The notes: generated by a model not told the origin, from the letters alone. A DNA stretch of 64,000 nucleotides from Pseudomonadota bacterium (GCA_023424095.1 JAFAEG010000055.1:1-64000), one strand, 5' to 3'; shown: positions 44,062 through 56,070, counted from the stretch's first letter. A program made the numbers and translations.

Positions 44062-45029
44062 CGGGGGTGCGAGCAATGGAAAAGGCAATGGCGAGCGCGC
44101 CTGCGAGCATCGGCAATGTCGGCATCGGCTTCGACGTGCTGGGCCTCGCCTTCGATGCCGCACGCGACAGCGTCACGGCGATCCGCGAAGCAAAGCCCGG
44201 CGTCCGCCTCGGCGCGGTGAGCGGGCTGGTGCAGCGCCTGCCGGGCGAGGTTGCGCGCAACACCGCATTGGCTGCGGCCGAGGCGCTGCTTGCGTCTGCC
44301 CGGCCCGGCTTCGGGGTGCGCCTCGACATCGAAAAGGGCATTCCGGTCAGTGCCGGCATGGGCGGCTCGGCCGCGTCGGCGGTCGCGGCGGTGGTGGCGG
44401 TCAATGCGCTGCTCCCTGAACCGCTTGCGCACGGAGCCTTGCTGCCCTTCGCGCTCGAAGGCGAGCGGGCATCGGCCGATCCGCCGCCATGGGACAATGT
44501 CATGGCGAGCCTGCTCGGCGGTCTCGTCATCGCCGCGCGCGAGGAACCGGATGCCGTCGTCGGTCTGCCTGTGCCGCACGGCATCGAGACGATCCTGTTT
44601 CACCCGGCGGCGGAGGTCGAGACGGGCGCCGCCCGCAAGCTGCTGGCGCCGCACGTGCCGATGCGTATTGCGGTCGAACATTCGCGCCGAATCGCCGCAT
44701 TCGTCGCAGGCTGTGTCGGCAACGACCCGTCCCTGATCCGGCTCGGCTTCGAGGATTTGCTGGTCGAGCCCCAGCGGCTTCACCTGATGCCGACCCTCTC
44801 CGCAGCGCAGGCGGCGGCCAGCGCGGCGGGCGCGCTCGGCTGCGCATTCTCGGGTTCCGGGCCGTCGGTCTTCGCCTGGGCGCTCAGCGCCGACGCCGAC
44901 GCGGTCGAGGCCGCGATTGCCGAGGCCTTCCGCGATTCGGACCTCTCGGCACGCAGTTACCGGGCACCGGCGAATTCGGCGGGGGCGCGGATCGAGCAGC
45001 CTTTCGCACCCCGCGTGGTGGCGGCATGA
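44058..45029 (+). CDS. thrB: Homoserine kinase (GHMP type)
   Basis: Phosphorylates homoserine. 323 residues from the GTG at 44058 (GTGA overlap); the ATG at 44076 is an alternative. GHMP blocks: SAPASIGNVGIGFDVLGLAF, the ATP loop PVSAGMGGSAASAVAAVVAVN and the C-terminal GCAFSGSGPSVFAW. Many alphaproteobacteria use the unrelated APH-like homoserine kinase, so the GHMP type is a useful lineage mark. Confidence 0.95.
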   Translation: MTGVRAMEKAMASAPASIGNVGIGFDVLGLAFDAARDSVTAIREAKPGVRLGAVSGLVQRLPGEVARNTALAAAEALLASARPGFGVRLDIEKGIPVSAGMGGSAASAVAAVVAVNALLPEPLAHGALLPFALEGERASADPPPWDNVMASLLGGLVIAAREEPDAVVGLPVPHGIETILFHPAAEVETGAARKLLAPHVPMRIAVEHSRRIAAFVAGCVGNDPSLIRLGFEDLLVEPQRLHLMPTLSAAQAAASAAGALGCAFSGSGPSVFAWALSADADAVEAAIAEAFRDSDLSARSYRAPANSAGARIEQPFAPRVVAA

Positions 45030-46321
45030 AGTTCGTCAGCACCCGTGGCGCCGCCGGTCCGGTCGGCCTCTCCGAAGCAATACGTGCCGGGGCGGCGCCG
45101 GACGGCGGGCTCTATCTGCCCGCAAGCCTGCCCCGGCTCCCGGCGCTCGATCCAGATCTGCCGCTGCACGCCTTCGCAGTGCAGATGCTGACGCCTTTCT
45201 TCGCCGGCGACGCGCTCGCGGAATCCTTGGCCGGCATCTGCGCCCAGGCGTTCGATTTCCCCCTGCCGATCGTGACGCCGGACCCGTCCCGGCCGCAGCG
45301 CCACGCGCTGGAGCTGTTTCACGGGCCGACCGGCGCGTTCAAGGATTTCGGCGCGCGGTTTCTGATGGCCTGCTTCGACCGGATCGGTGACCGCGCCGGG
45401 CCGCTGACGGTGCTGGCGGCCACGTCCGGCGACACTGGCGGTGCGGTCGGCGCCGCGGCGGAGGGGCGCGACGGCGTGCGCGCGCTGATCCTCTATCCCA
45501 AGGGGCGGGTTTCGCCGTTCCAGGAATTGCAGCTCACCTGCTGGAATGCGCCGGTCGAGGCGCTGGAGGTCGAGGGCGATTTCGACGCCTGCCAGCGGCT
45601 GGTGAAGGAGGCGTTCGCCGACCCCGGCTTGGTCGCGGCGCACCACCTGACCTCAGCCAATTCGATCAACATCGGGCGGCTTCTGCCGCAAATGGCCTAT
45701 CTCGGCTGGGCGGCGGCGCAGATGGAGGCGCGGACCGGGCGAAGGCCCGGCCTGATCGTGCCCACGGGCAATCTCGGCCACGGCTTCGCGGCCGTTTATG
45801 CGCGCGCCATAGGCCTGCCGATCGGGCCGATCATCCTCGTGACCAACGCCAACCGCAGCTTGCAGGACTGGCGATCGAACGGAACCTACGAACCGCGCGC
45901 GTCGATCGCCACGATCGCCAATGCGATGGACGTCGGCGCGCCAAGCAATTTCGAGCGGCTGATCGCATTGCCTGCGGCGCAGCGCGCACTGCGGGTCGAG
46001 CTGGTCGATGACGATGCCATCCGCGCGCGCATCCGCCGCGAGCATGTTGAGAGCGGCTATCTATGGTGCCCGCACTCGGCGACTGCCGCCGAGGCTTATG
46101 CCCGCTTGCCATCCGAAGAGCAGGGCGAACGGCCGTGGCTCGCCGCGGCGACGGCGCATCCGTACAAGTTCGCCGAGGTGATCGAGCCCCTGATCGATGG
46201 GAACGTGACGCCGCCACCCGCACTCGCCGCGATCCTGGATCGCGAGGCCGCGAAGCGCTGCATCGCGCCCGACCTCGGCGCGCTTGCCGACGCTCTGGCG
46301 GCGACCGGGGTGGCCGCCTAG
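45026..46321 (+). CDS. thrC: Threonine synthase
   Basis: PLP enzyme turning phosphohomoserine into threonine. 431 residues, ATG overlapping the thrB stop. [28 protein letters not shown] is the typical N-terminus; the PLP lysine lies in [15 protein letters not shown]; also [23 protein letters not shown] and [12 protein letters not shown]. The stop TAG at 46319-46321 shares the sequence CTAG with the stop of the converging ilvD. Confidence 0.97.
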   Translation: MKFVSTRGAAGPVGLSEAIRAGAAPDGGLYLPASLPRLPALDPDLPLHAFAVQMLTPFFAGDALAESLAGICAQAFDFPLPIVTPDPSRPQRHALELFHGPTGAFKDFGARFLMACFDRIGDRAGPLTVLAATSGDTGGAVGAAAEGRDGVRALILYPKGRVSPFQELQLTCWNAPVEALEVEGDFDACQRLVKEAFADPGLVAAHHLTSANSINIGRLLPQMAYLGWAAAQMEARTGRRPGLIVPTGNLGHGFAAVYARAIGLPIGPIILVTNANRSLQDWRSNGTYEPRASIATIANAMDVGAPSNFERLIALPAAQRALRVELVDDDAIRARIRREHVESGYLWCPHSATAAEAYARLPSEEQGERPWLAAATAHPYKFAEVIEPLIDGNVTPPPALAAILDREAAKRCIAPDLGALADALAATGVAA

Positions 46322-48009
46322 GCGTCTGCCCCGCTCGTCACCGCGCCATGGCTGGCCGAGCCGACCAGCCGGGCATATTTCGCATAGGCGCCCGTCACTT
46401 CTCGCGGCGATTGCCAGCCGGGGGCACCGCGCGCGGCAAGGTCGGCATCGGTCTCCATCACCCGGGCATCGACGTCGATGACGATGCGGTCGCCCGAGCG
46501 GAGCAGGGCGATCGGCCCGCCGCGCGCGGCTTCGGGCGAGACGTGGCCGACCATGAAACCATAGGTCGCGCCCGAAAAGCGTCCGTCCGTGACGAGGGCG
46601 ACATCATTGCCGAGCCCGCGCCCCTGGATGGCGGCGGTAATCGCCAGCATCTCGCGCATGCCTGGCCCGCCGACCGGACCTTCGCCGCGAATCACGACGA
46701 CGTCGCCTGCCTCGATCTCGCCACGGGTCAGCGCCTCGAAACAGGCTTCCTCGCCGTCATAGACCTTGGCCGGCCCCTCGAAGCGCAATTTGCCGTGGCC
46801 CGCCAACTTCACCACGCAGCCCTCGGGCGCGATATTGCCGTAGCAGATGCCAAAGCCGCCGCGCTCTTTCACCGGCTTGTCGGCGCTGACGATCACGTCC
46901 TGCCCGGCCGCTTCTCCGGCATTTTCGAACGCCGAGAAGAGCGTTGTTCCGTCGACCGTCGGTGCGTCGACGATCAGGCCCGCTTCCATCAACCGCCGGC
47001 CCAGCAGCGGCGTGCCGCCGGCTGCACTCATGTCCGGTGCCATGTAGCGGCCGCCCGGTTTCAGGTCGGCGATGACCGGCGTCGCGCGCGAGACGCGGTC
47101 GAACAGGTCGATGTTGAACTCCGCCTCTGGAATGCCGGCCTCGCGTGCGATCGCGAGCAGATGGAGGATGAGGTTGGTCGATCCGGCCGTGGCGGTGCCC
47201 GCCACTGCGGCGTTGGTCAGGCTGTCGGGCGTGATGTAGCGGCGCGCATTGCGCCCCTCGCGAACCGCCTCGACGAGGATTCGGCCGGCTTCTTCCGCAG
47301 CCTTGCCTTTGCCGGAATGCACCGCCGGAATGTCGTTGAGCCCGATCGGCGAAAGGCCGAGGAAGCTCAGCGCCAGCGCCATCGTATTGGCGGTGAACTG
47401 GCCGCCGCAGGCGCCCGCGCCGGGACAGGCGGCGAGTTCGACGCGCTTCAGTTCCTCGTCGCCGATCGAGCCCGCGCTGTGCGCGCCGACCGCCTCGAAC
47501 ACGTCCTGGATCGTCACTGCCTTGTCGCCGCCGTCGCTGGTGCGGACATGGCCGGGCATGATCGAACCGCCGTAGAGGACGACGCTCGGCAGATCGAGGC
47601 GCGCGGCAGCCATGGCGGCGGCCGGGATGGTCTTGTCGCAGCCGACCAGGAACAGCACGCCGTCCAGCATGTGGCCGCGCACAGCCAGTTCAGCGGAATC
47701 GGCGATGACTTCGCGGCTCATCAGGCTGGCGCGCATCCCGGGCGAGCCCATCGAGATGCCGTCCGTCACGACGATGGTGTTGAAGTCGATCGCGGTCGCG
47801 CCGGCGGCCTCGATCCCGCGCCGCGCATGGTCGGCCAGAGCGCGCAAATGCATGTTGCACGGGGTCACCGTCGACCAGGTGTTGACGATCGCGACCATTG
47901 GCCTGGCCAGCGCATCATCGTCCATTCCCGCCGCGCGGAGCATCGCGCGTGCCGGCGCCCGAGATGGGCCCTCGACCAAGTCTCGTGAAGGCAAACGCTT
48001 TGAATTCAC
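46318..48009 (-). CDS. ilvD: Dihydroxy-acid dehydratase
   Basis: Iron-sulfur enzyme of branched-chain amino-acid synthesis. 563 residues. The cluster cysteines are visible in [17 protein letters not shown] and [17 protein letters not shown]-terminal [24 protein letters not shown] is also typical. It is transcribed against the thr block, ending in a 4-nt overlap with thrC, and starts back to back with the ilv leader, sharing the 48010-48168 control region. Confidence 0.97.
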   Translation of the reverse strand: MNSKRLPSRDLVEGPSRAPARAMLRAAGMDDDALARPMVAIVNTWSTVTPCNMHLRALADHARRGIEAAGATAIDFNTIVVTDGISMGSPGMRASLMSREVIADSAELAVRGHMLDGVLFLVGCDKTIPAAAMAAARLDLPSVVLYGGSIMPGHVRTSDGGDKAVTIQDVFEAVGAHSAGSIGDEELKRVELAACPGAGACGGQFTANTMALALSFLGLSPIGLNDIPAVHSGKGKAAEEAGRILVEAVREGRNARRYITPDSLTNAAVAGTATAGSTNLILHLLAIAREAGIPEAEFNIDLFDRVSRATPVIADLKPGGRYMAPDMSAAGGTPLLGRRLMEAGLIVDAPTVDGTTLFSAFENAGEAAGQDVIVSADKPVKERGGFGICYGNIAPEGCVVKLAGHGKLRFEGPAKVYDGEEACFEALTRGEIEAGDVVVIRGEGPVGGPGMREMLAITAAIQGRGLGNDVALVTDGRFSGATYGFMVGHVSPEAARGGPIALLRSGDRIVIDVDARVMETDADLAARGAPGWQSPREVTGAYAKYARLVGSASHGAVTSGADA

Positions 48010-48105
48010 AGCATTTTTCCCAATCTAACGGACGGTACTGAGGGGTCGATAAAGAGGAATATGTACGCTAGCGCAACAAAAGTTTGCCGCAGTGCAAAAA
48101 TGGGG

Positions 48106-48133
48106 TTGCGCCCACGCAGCGTTCCCATATGGT
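48106..48133 (+). promoter_or_regulatory. Possible promoter of the ilv leader
   Basis: TTGCGC (48106-48111), 16-nt spacer, TATGGT (48128-48133), 36 nt before the leader GTG. The region 48010-48168 also has to hold the divergent ilvD promoter. Confidence 0.35.
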
Positions 48134-48168
48134 TAGGGATAACAGATTTAGTAAGGAAGCGAACGAGC

Positions 48169-48276
48169 GTGACTGCGGCTTTTAACAGCCTGAAGACCCT
48201 CCCGGTGGCCCTGGCCGCCGCGCTCCTGCTTGTCGTCGTACTTATTAGCTTCATCACGGGAGCGGTACCCGGCTGA
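48169..48276 (+). CDS. Branched-chain leader peptide (ilv attenuator, 35 aa)
   Basis: GTG start with AAGGAAG about 9 nt upstream, in frame with earlier but unlikely starts. The middle reads [12 protein letters not shown], a run of Leu, Val and Ile codons matching the products of the ilvC-ilvB-ilvM-leuABCD block that follows. A strong terminator (48310-48339) lies between leader and ilvC. This is the ilv-type attenuator arrangement. Confidence 0.78.
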   Translation: MTAAFNSLKTLPVALAAALLLVVVLISFITGAVPG

Positions 48277-48309
48277 ACTCACGATCCGACAGGATCCGAG
48301 AATTTCAAG

Positions 48310-48339
48310 CCCCCGCTCCCCACCAGGAGCGGGGGTTTT
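48310..48339 (+). terminator. ilv attenuator terminator
   Basis: CCCCCGCTCC (48310-48319), 6-nt loop, GGAGCGGGGG (48326-48335), then TTTTCTTTT. A very strong intrinsic terminator 26 nt before the ilvC start. Confidence 0.9.
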
Positions 48340-48365
48340 CTTTTGCCCAAAGGAGAACACCCCAA

Positions 48366-49376
<1,011 letters not shown>

Positions 49377-49379
49377 GCG

Positions 49380-51095
49380 ATGGGCGCCCTCACCGCCATC
49401 GCCGAAGCCCCGCCGTCGCCGGAACTGGCGCCCGTCGTCACCGGCGCGCGCCTGGTCGTGGAAGCGCTGGAGCGTGAGGGCGTCACCCACATCTTCGGCT
49501 ATCCCGGCGGCGCGATCATGCCGGTCTACGACGCGCTGGCCGGCTCAAGCCTGAAGCACATCCTGGTCCGTCACGAGCAGGCAGCGGCGCTGGCGGCGGA
49601 CGCGTGGGGCCGCGTGACGGGCAAACCGGGTGTGTGCCTGGCGACGTCGGGCCCGGGCGCCACCAATCTCGTCACCGGCATCGCCAACGCCTTCATGGAC
49701 AGCGTCCCAATGGTGGCGATCACCGGACAGGTCGGTTGCCACTTGATGGGCACCGACGCCTTCCAGGAAATCGACATCTTCGGGATCACATTGCCGATCG
49801 TGAAGCACAGCTGGGTCGTGCGCCGGGTCGAGGACATTCCCGAAATCTTCGCGGAAGCCTTCGCGCTGGCGCAGAGCGGCCGGCCGGGTCCGGTGCTGAT
49901 CGATCTGCCGAAGGACGTGACCCAGCGCGCCGTGCAGATGCCCGCCAGCAATGCTCCCAGGCCCGCTACGTTCACGCCGGCGCCGAACCAGGCAGCGATC
50001 GCGGCGGCCAGCCGGCTGATCGAGGACGCGCGGGCGCCCATCCTCTATTTCGGCGGCGGCATTGCCATCGCCAGGGCCGAGCAGGCGCTGCGCGATTTCG
50101 CCCACCGCACCGGCATTCCGTCGGTGGCGACCTTGAAGGGCCTCGGCGCCCTGCCCACCGACACGCCTGGCTTCCTCGGCATGCTCGGCATGCACGGGTC
50201 GCGCGCGGCCAACACCGCGATCGACGACTGCGACCTGCTGATCTGCGTCGGCGCGCGGTTCGACGATCGCGCGACCGGCCGGATCGACAGTTTCGCGCCC
50301 AAGGCAAAGATCATCCATATCGATGGCGACCCGGCGGAGATCGGCAAGCTGAAGCCTGCCGACGTCGGCATCTCCGGCGATCTTAATAAGGTTCTGTCGG
50401 CCCTCCAGGCGGTTCCGGCGCATATCGCCGCATGGCAGAAGCGCTGCGCCGCCGACGCCGAGCGCTGGGCGCCGCGTTACGACGCACCGGGCACCGGCAT
50501 CTACGCGCCCGCCATGCTGAAGGCTCTGTCCGAAGCGGCCGGCGACGACCTCATCGTCACCTGTGACGTCGGCCAGCACCAGATGTGGGTGGCCCAGCAC
50601 TGCCGCTTCAGCCGGCCGCAGGCCCATCTCACCAGCGCCGGCCTCGGCACGATGGGCTACGGCATTCCGGCCGGGATCGGCGCCCTGCTCGCGGAACCGA
50701 CTGCGACTGTCGTGACCGTCTCCGGCGACGGCTCGATCATGATGAACATCCAGGAGCTGGCGACCATCCGCCGCTACCGGCTGCCGCTCAAGATCCTGCT
50801 GCTCGACAACAGCCAGCTCGGGATGGTCCGCCAGTGGCAGGAATTGTTCTTCGAGCAGAATTTCTCTGAAATCGACCTCAGCGACAATCCCGATTTCGCC
50901 GACGTCGCCCGCTCGTTCGGGATCGAGGCCTTCACCATCGATCATCGCCACGAGGTCGAGGGCGCGATTGCGCGCCTGCTCGGCACCAATGGGCCGATCC
51001 TGTGCCACGCGCGCATCGATCCGCGCGCGAATGTCTGGCCGCTGGTGCCGCCCAACAAATCCAACATCGAGATGATGGAAGGAGGCCACGCATGA
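49380..51095 (+). CDS. ilvB: Acetolactate synthase, large subunit
   Basis: ThDP-dependent carboligase making acetolactate/acetohydroxybutyrate. 571 residues, starting 3 nt after ilvC. Motifs: GYPGGAIMPVYDAL, RHEQAAALAADAWGRVTGK, TSGPGATNLVTGIANAF, FDDRATGR and the ThDP/Mg site GDGSIMMNIQELATI. The partner small subunit that follows is of the short IlvM type, so the pair resembles isozyme II (IlvGM). Confidence 0.97.
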   Translation: MGALTAIAEAPPSPELAPVVTGARLVVEALEREGVTHIFGYPGGAIMPVYDALAGSSLKHILVRHEQAAALAADAWGRVTGKPGVCLATSGPGATNLVTGIANAFMDSVPMVAITGQVGCHLMGTDAFQEIDIFGITLPIVKHSWVVRRVEDIPEIFAEAFALAQSGRPGPVLIDLPKDVTQRAVQMPASNAPRPATFTPAPNQAAIAAASRLIEDARAPILYFGGGIAIARAEQALRDFAHRTGIPSVATLKGLGALPTDTPGFLGMLGMHGSRAANTAIDDCDLLICVGARFDDRATGRIDSFAPKAKIIHIDGDPAEIGKLKPADVGISGDLNKVLSALQAVPAHIAAWQKRCAADAERWAPRYDAPGTGIYAPAMLKALSEAAGDDLIVTCDVGQHQMWVAQHCRFSRPQAHLTSAGLGTMGYGIPAGIGALLAEPTATVVTVSGDGSIMMNIQELATIRRYRLPLKILLLDNSQLGMVRQWQELFFEQNFSEIDLSDNPDFADVARSFGIEAFTIDHRHEVEGAIARLLGTNGPILCHARIDPRANVWPLVPPNKSNIEMMEGGHA

Positions 51096-51358
51096 CCCAC
51101 CGCCTGTTTATCGAATTCCTCGCCGCCGAAGGCGCGGTGAAGCGGATGCTGGGGCTCATCGAGCGGCGCGGCTTCATCTTGCGGCGGATCTCTATGGCTG
51201 AGCTGCCTGACGGGCGCCGCGCGTCGCTGGCGCTTGAGGTGGAGGCGCGTGACCCTGGCCGGTCGATCGAGACGCTGAGCCGGCAGGTCGAGCGGCTGCA
51301 CGGAGTCACCGGGATCACTCATCAACGCGGCTTCACCGCGACGGAGCAGGCAGCATGA
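51092..51358 (+). CDS. ilvM: Acetolactate synthase small subunit, short IlvM-like ACT protein
   Basis: 88 residues consisting of one ACT-like fold (LFIEFLAAEGAVKRMLGLIERRGFILRRISM, then LALEVEARDPGRSIETLSRQVERLHGV). This is the length of IlvM (about 87) rather than IlvH/IlvN (about 160). The ATG overlaps the ilvB stop and its stop overlaps leuA, so it is translated inside the coupled chain. Regulatory subunit; Val sensitivity cannot be predicted. Confidence 0.85.
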   Translation: MTHRLFIEFLAAEGAVKRMLGLIERRGFILRRISMAELPDGRRASLALEVEARDPGRSIETLSRQVERLHGVTGITHQRGFTATEQAA

Positions 51359-52947
51359 CCGACCATATCCGCATTTTCGACACGACCTTGCGCGACGGCG
51401 AGCAGGCGCCGGGCTTCTCCATGACGCCGGGCGGCAAGCTCAAGATGGCGCACGCGCTCGCGGCGCTAAACGTCGACGTGATCGAGGCCGGCTTCGCCGC
51501 GGCCTCGCCGGGCGACGCGCAGGCGATCGCCACCATCGCGGAGCGCGTGCAAGGCCCCACGATCTGCTCGCTTGCCCGCGCCACCCGCGGCGACATCCTG
51601 GCGGCCCACGCCGCACTCGCGGCTGCGGCCCGGCCGCGAATCCATTTGTTCATCGGCACCAGCCCGCTGCATCGCGAGGCCAAGCTGAAACTCGACAAGG
51701 AGGGGGCAGTAGCCGCCATCCGCGACGCCGTCGCTTATGCCCGCAACCTCGTCGACGATGTCGAATTCTCGGCCGAGGACGCCATTCGGACCGAGCGGGA
51801 CTTCCTGCGCGAATGCCTGTCGGCCGCGGCCCAGGGCGGCGCCACCACGCTGAACGTGCCGGACACGGTCGGCTACACGACGCCCGACGAGATATTCGAC
51901 CTGTTCCGCTACCTGATCGAGAATGTCGATCGGCCGGACGGGGTGATCTTCTCGACCCACTGTCACGACGATCTGGGGATGGCGGTCGCCAACAGCTTGG
52001 CTGCGGTCCGGGCCGGTGCGCGGCAGGTGGAATGCGCCGTCAACGGCATAGGCGAGCGGGCCGGCAATGCCGCGCTCGAGGATGTCGTCATGGCGCTGAA
52101 GACCCGCGCCGACACGTTCCGGGTCACGACCCAGGTCGACAGCACCAAGATCATGGTCGCCAGTCGCACGCTGGCGCAAGTCACCAACGTCGTTCCGCCG
52201 CGCAACAAGTCGATCGTCGGGGCCAACGCTTTCGCCCACGAGAGCGGCATCCACCAGCACGGCGTCCTCCAGAATCCGGAGACTTACGAGATCATGAAAC
52301 CCGAAGATATCGGGCTTGCCGCCAACGGGATCATCCTGGGCAAGCATTCGGGGCGCCACGCCCTCGCCGACCGCGCCAAGGCGCTGGGATACACGCTCGA
52401 CGGCGAGCGGCTCGACCGCGCCTTTACCGCGCTGAAGACGCTGGCCGACGAAGTCGGCATCGTCGACAGCGCCCGTCTGCTCGCTTTGCTGGCCAGCGTG
52501 GACAGCGGGCAGTCGCAGCGGCCGTGGAGCCTCGCCAAGGTCGAGATCCGCGCGCCCGTGACGGTCTCCGCCTGGCCTGTCGCCCGGGTCGAGCTGGAAC
52601 ATGGCACGCGTGGCCGTGTGTGCGACCTCGCCTCTGCACCCGGCGCGATGGATGCCGCCTTCCGCGCCGTCAGCCACATTGTCGGGCTGCCGGCCCGCGT
52701 CGAGGCCCTCGATATGCAATATGTCGCGGTGGAGGCGGACGAGGAACCGTCGACCGACGGCCAGGCCGCGCACGTGCTGGTCGAGATCCAGATCGGAGTC
52801 GAAGGCGAGACCTACGCCGGCCGCGCCCGCGACCGCGACATCCTTCCGACCTGCGTCGCCGCCTATCTCGACGCCATCGGTAATGCCGAAGCGGTCATAC
52901 GGGTCCGGGCCGATGCCGCGCCCACTCAAAGAGCGGAGGCGGCGTGA
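51355..52947 (+). CDS. leuA: 2-isopropylmalate synthase
   Basis: First committed step of Leu synthesis. 530 residues. Catalytic barrel motifs IFDTTLRDGEQAPGFSM, STHCHDDLGMAVANSLAAV and VNGIGERAGNAALEDVVMAL are present, with the subdomain ANAFAHESGIHQHGVL. The C-terminal LeuA regulatory (dimer) domain is present (about 390-525; VEIRAPVTVSA... HVLVEIQIGVEGETYAGRARDRDILPT), so Leu feedback is likely retained. ATGA overlap with ilvM. Confidence 0.96.
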   Translation: MTDHIRIFDTTLRDGEQAPGFSMTPGGKLKMAHALAALNVDVIEAGFAAASPGDAQAIATIAERVQGPTICSLARATRGDILAAHAALAAAARPRIHLFIGTSPLHREAKLKLDKEGAVAAIRDAVAYARNLVDDVEFSAEDAIRTERDFLRECLSAAAQGGATTLNVPDTVGYTTPDEIFDLFRYLIENVDRPDGVIFSTHCHDDLGMAVANSLAAVRAGARQVECAVNGIGERAGNAALEDVVMALKTRADTFRVTTQVDSTKIMVASRTLAQVTNVVPPRNKSIVGANAFAHESGIHQHGVLQNPETYEIMKPEDIGLAANGIILGKHSGRHALADRAKALGYTLDGERLDRAFTALKTLADEVGIVDSARLLALLASVDSGQSQRPWSLAKVEIRAPVTVSAWPVARVELEHGTRGRVCDLASAPGAMDAAFRAVSHIVGLPARVEALDMQYVAVEADEEPSTDGQAAHVLVEIQIGVEGETYAGRARDRDILPTCVAAYLDAIGNAEAVIRVRADAAPTQRAEAA

Positions 52948-54041
52948 TGAAGATCATCATCCTGCCCGGCGACGGGATCGGCCCTGAAGTCGCTCGCGAA
53001 GCACGCGCATGCCTCGAATTGATCTCGGAGCGCCGTGACATCGGGCTCGAATTTTCCGAGCACGCGTTCGGCGGAAGCGCGATCGATCGCGATGGGGTGC
53101 CGTTCCCGGACTCGACGGCCGCCGCCTGTCAGCAGGCGGATGCGATCCTGCTCGGCGCGGTTGGCGGGCCAAGATGGAACGACGCTCGCGCCCGGCCCGA
53201 GGACGGCCTGCTCGCACTTCGCGCCAAACTCGGCCTCTATGCCAATCTGCGGCCAATGCGCGTTGGTGAGGGAATGGAGGATTTCTCGCCGCTCAAGCCG
53301 GAGATCGTCCGTGACGCCGACATCCTGATGGTGCGCGAGCTGACCGGCGGCGCCTATTTCGGAGAGAAAGCGCTCAGCGACGACTTCGCTTCCGACGCGT
53401 ACGTCTACGCGCGCGACGAGATCGAACGGGTCGCCCACGTCGCCTTCCGGGCCGCGCGCCGGCGCAGCGGCAAGCTGACGTCGATCGACAAGGCCAATGT
53501 GCTCGCGACCTCAAAATTGTGGCGACGCGTCGTGACCGAAGTGTCGGCCGATTATCCGGACGTCGCGCTTGATCACCTCTACGTCGATGCTGCGGCGATG
53601 CTGCTCGTGACCGAGCCGCGGCGCTTCGACGTGATCCTCACCGAGAACATGTTCGGCGACATCCTGTCGGACGAGATGTCGGTCATCTCCGGATCGATCG
53701 GCCTGCTCGCGTCGGCCAGCACCGGCGCCGGGAAGGCCGCCTTGTTCGAGCCGATTCACGGCTCGGCGCCCGATCTTGCCGGCCTCGACGTCGCCAATCC
53801 CGCCGGCGCGATCGCCAGCGCCGCGATGCTGCTCGACCATCTCGAACATTTCGATCTCGCGCGCGTGATCGAAGTGGCGCTGCACGACGTGCTGTCGACC
53901 GATTGCCGGACCGCAGATCTCGGCGGGGCCGCGCGCTGCTCTGAGTTCGGAGCCGCAGTGCGCGAGCGGATCGGGGCGCTTCTGGGCCGCATGGAGGCGA
54001 TCCAGGAGTTGGTCGCGATGAACCGCGGATGCTGCGGATGA
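52947..54041 (+). CDS. leuB: 3-isopropylmalate dehydrogenase
   Basis: NAD-dependent oxidative decarboxylation step of Leu synthesis. 364 residues from the ATG at 52947, with GGAGG upstream; a GTG one codon earlier (52944) is possible. Signatures: [49 protein letters not shown] and [22 protein letters not shown]. The end overlaps leuC by 4 nt. A short Cys-rich end (NRGCCG) is unusual but lies outside the fold. Confidence 0.97.
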   Translation: MKIIILPGDGIGPEVAREARACLELISERRDIGLEFSEHAFGGSAIDRDGVPFPDSTAAACQQADAILLGAVGGPRWNDARARPEDGLLALRAKLGLYANLRPMRVGEGMEDFSPLKPEIVRDADILMVRELTGGAYFGEKALSDDFASDAYVYARDEIERVAHVAFRAARRRSGKLTSIDKANVLATSKLWRRVVTEVSADYPDVALDHLYVDAAAMLLVTEPRRFDVILTENMFGDILSDEMSVISGSIGLLASASTGAGKAALFEPIHGSAPDLAGLDVANPAGAIASAAMLLDHLEHFDLARVIEVALHDVLSTDCRTADLGGAARCSEFGAAVRERIGALLGRMEAIQELVAMNRGCCG

Positions 54042-55465
54042 GCCCGCGCACGCTTTACGAGAAGATCTGGGACGCCCACGTCGTGGAGCGGCGCGACGAC
54101 GGTTCCTGCCTGATCTACATCGACCGGCATCTTGTCCATGAGGTCACCAGTCCGCAGGCGTTTGCGGGCCTGCGCGCCGCCGGGCGACCCGTCCGCCGGC
54201 CCGATCTGACACTGGCGGTGCCGGACCACAATCTTCCGACCACAAGGCGGGTCGACGCACAGGGCCGGCGCTTCGCAATCGCGGACGAAGCCAGCGCCGC
54301 CCAGCTGTCGGCGCTGGAGCGCAACGTCGCCGACTTCGGCGTGCCCTATATCGACGACCTCGACGCACGGCAGGGCATCGTCCACGTCATCGGCCCGGAA
54401 CAGGGCTTCACCTTGCCGGGCACCACCCTGGTCTGCGGCGACAGCCACACCGCCGCGCACGGCGCGCTCGGAGCGCTCGCCTTCGGCATCGGCACCAGCG
54501 AGGTCGAGCATGTGCTCGCGACCCAGACGCTGATTCTCCGTCAGTCGAAGACGATGGAAGTGCGCGTCGACGGATCGCTCGGCTTCGGCGTCACCCCCAA
54601 GGATCTGATCCTGCACATCATCGGGCGATTGGGCGCCGGCGGCGGCGCAGGCCACGTCATCGAATATCGCGGCGAGACATTCGAAGCGATGAGCGTCGAA
54701 GGCAGGCTGACGGTCGCAAACATGTCGATCGAGGCAGGCGCACGCTCGGGTCTCTTCGCGCCGGACGACAAGACCTTCGCCTATCTGAGCGGCCGCCCAA
54801 TGGCTCCCCGTGGAGAAAAGTGGGATCGTCTGGTTTCCTGGGCGCGAACGCTGGCCACCGACGAAGGCGCCTCGTTCGACCGCTCCATCCGGATTGCCGC
54901 CAGCGACGTCGCGCCGTCAGTCACCTGGGGCACCAGCCCGGACCAGGTCGCGGCGATCACCGGCAACGTGCCGAATCCGTCCGACGCGCCGGACGCCGAG
55001 ACCGCCCGCCAGATCATCGCCGCGCTCGATTATATGGGCCTCGAGGCCGGCCAGAAACTGCAGGAGGTCGAAGTGACTCACATTTTCGTCGGCAGCTGCA
55101 CCAACAGCCGGATCGAAGACCTCCGGGCGGTTTCGGCCGTGGTGAAGGGGCGGCGGCTGGCAGCGGGCGTCGAGCAGGCTTTGGTCGTGCCGGGCTCTGG
55201 CCTCGTCAAACGCCAAGCCGAAGCGGAAGGGCTCGACCGCATCTTCATCGAGGCCGGGTTCGAATGGCGCGAGCCCGGCTGCTCGATGTGCCTGGCGATG
55301 AATCCCGACAAGGTGCCGCCGGGCAAGCGCTGCGCCTCCACCTCCAACCGCAATTTCGTCGGCCGCCAGGGACCGGGCGCGCGCACCCATCTGGTGTCGC
55401 CGGCCATGGCGGCTGCGGCTGCGGTAACCGGGCGACTCACCGACGTCCGGGAGTTGGTCGTATGA
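54038..55465 (+). CDS. leuC: 3-isopropylmalate dehydratase, large subunit
   Basis: Aconitase-family [4Fe-4S] enzyme. 475 residues from the ATG at 54038 (ATGA with leuB), giving the canonical start [13 protein letters not shown]. Cluster ligands are in [13 protein letters not shown] and in [48 protein letters not shown] is the typical N-terminal block. Pairs with leuD. Confidence 0.97.
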   Translation: MSPRTLYEKIWDAHVVERRDDGSCLIYIDRHLVHEVTSPQAFAGLRAAGRPVRRPDLTLAVPDHNLPTTRRVDAQGRRFAIADEASAAQLSALERNVADFGVPYIDDLDARQGIVHVIGPEQGFTLPGTTLVCGDSHTAAHGALGALAFGIGTSEVEHVLATQTLILRQSKTMEVRVDGSLGFGVTPKDLILHIIGRLGAGGGAGHVIEYRGETFEAMSVEGRLTVANMSIEAGARSGLFAPDDKTFAYLSGRPMAPRGEKWDRLVSWARTLATDEGASFDRSIRIAASDVAPSVTWGTSPDQVAAITGNVPNPSDAPDAETARQIIAALDYMGLEAGQKLQEVEVTHIFVGSCTNSRIEDLRAVSAVVKGRRLAAGVEQALVVPGSGLVKRQAEAEGLDRIFIEAGFEWREPGCSMCLAMNPDKVPPGKRCASTSNRNFVGRQGPGARTHLVSPAMAAAAAVTGRLTDVRELVV

Positions 55466-56070
55466 CTCCGGTGCAGATAGTCGAAGGCCGAGCGATTGCG
55501 GTTTGCCGGGCGAATATCGACACCGACCTGATCATCCCCGCCCGTCACCTCAAGACGGTGACGCGTGAAGGACTCGGCCGCTTTGCGTTCGAGGCCGTGA
55601 GTGGCGAGGACAGCCCGTTCGCCGATCCCGCGCTCGCCGGCGCGCCGATCCTCATCGCCGGCGAGAATTTCGGCTGCGGATCAAGCCGCGAGCATGCGGT
55701 GTGGGCATTGCTGGACCGCGGTATCCGCGCCGTCATCGCACCGAGCTTTTCCGACATCTTCGCCAGCAATGCGTTCAAGAGCGGTCTTCTGGCGGTGGAG
55801 CTTCCGCTTGCCGCGGTCGTCAGGCTCTCGGAAGTCGGGGCAGAGACGGTATTGATCGACCTCCAGGCCATGACGGTCACCGCCGCCGGTGCCCACTTCC
55901 CGTTCGTCCTCGATCCTTTCCGCCGCCGCTGCCTGCTCGAAGGGCTCGACGAGATTGGCCTCACGTTGCGGAGCGAAGCGCAGATCGATGCCTATGAGGC
56001 AGCGCCGTCACAGGCGTTCCTCCGGCAGCTTCCGCAGCGCCGCGACGATCCCGTCGACCATTTCCGTTGA
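55462..56070 (+). CDS. leuD: 3-isopropylmalate dehydratase, small subunit
   Basis: 202 residues with the swivelling-domain signatures [31 protein letters not shown] and [18 protein letters not shown]. The ATG overlaps the leuC stop. The last 63 nt run antisense to the 3' end of aroK, so the two genes share coding sequence on opposite strands. Last gene of the ilv-leu block. Confidence 0.96.
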   Translation: MTPVQIVEGRAIAVCRANIDTDLIIPARHLKTVTREGLGRFAFEAVSGEDSPFADPALAGAPILIAGENFGCGSSREHAVWALLDRGIRAVIAPSFSDIFASNAFKSGLLAVELPLAAVVRLSEVGAETVLIDLQAMTVTAAGAHFPFVLDPFRRRCLLEGLDEIGLTLRSEAQIDAYEAAPSQAFLRQLPQRRDDPVDHFR

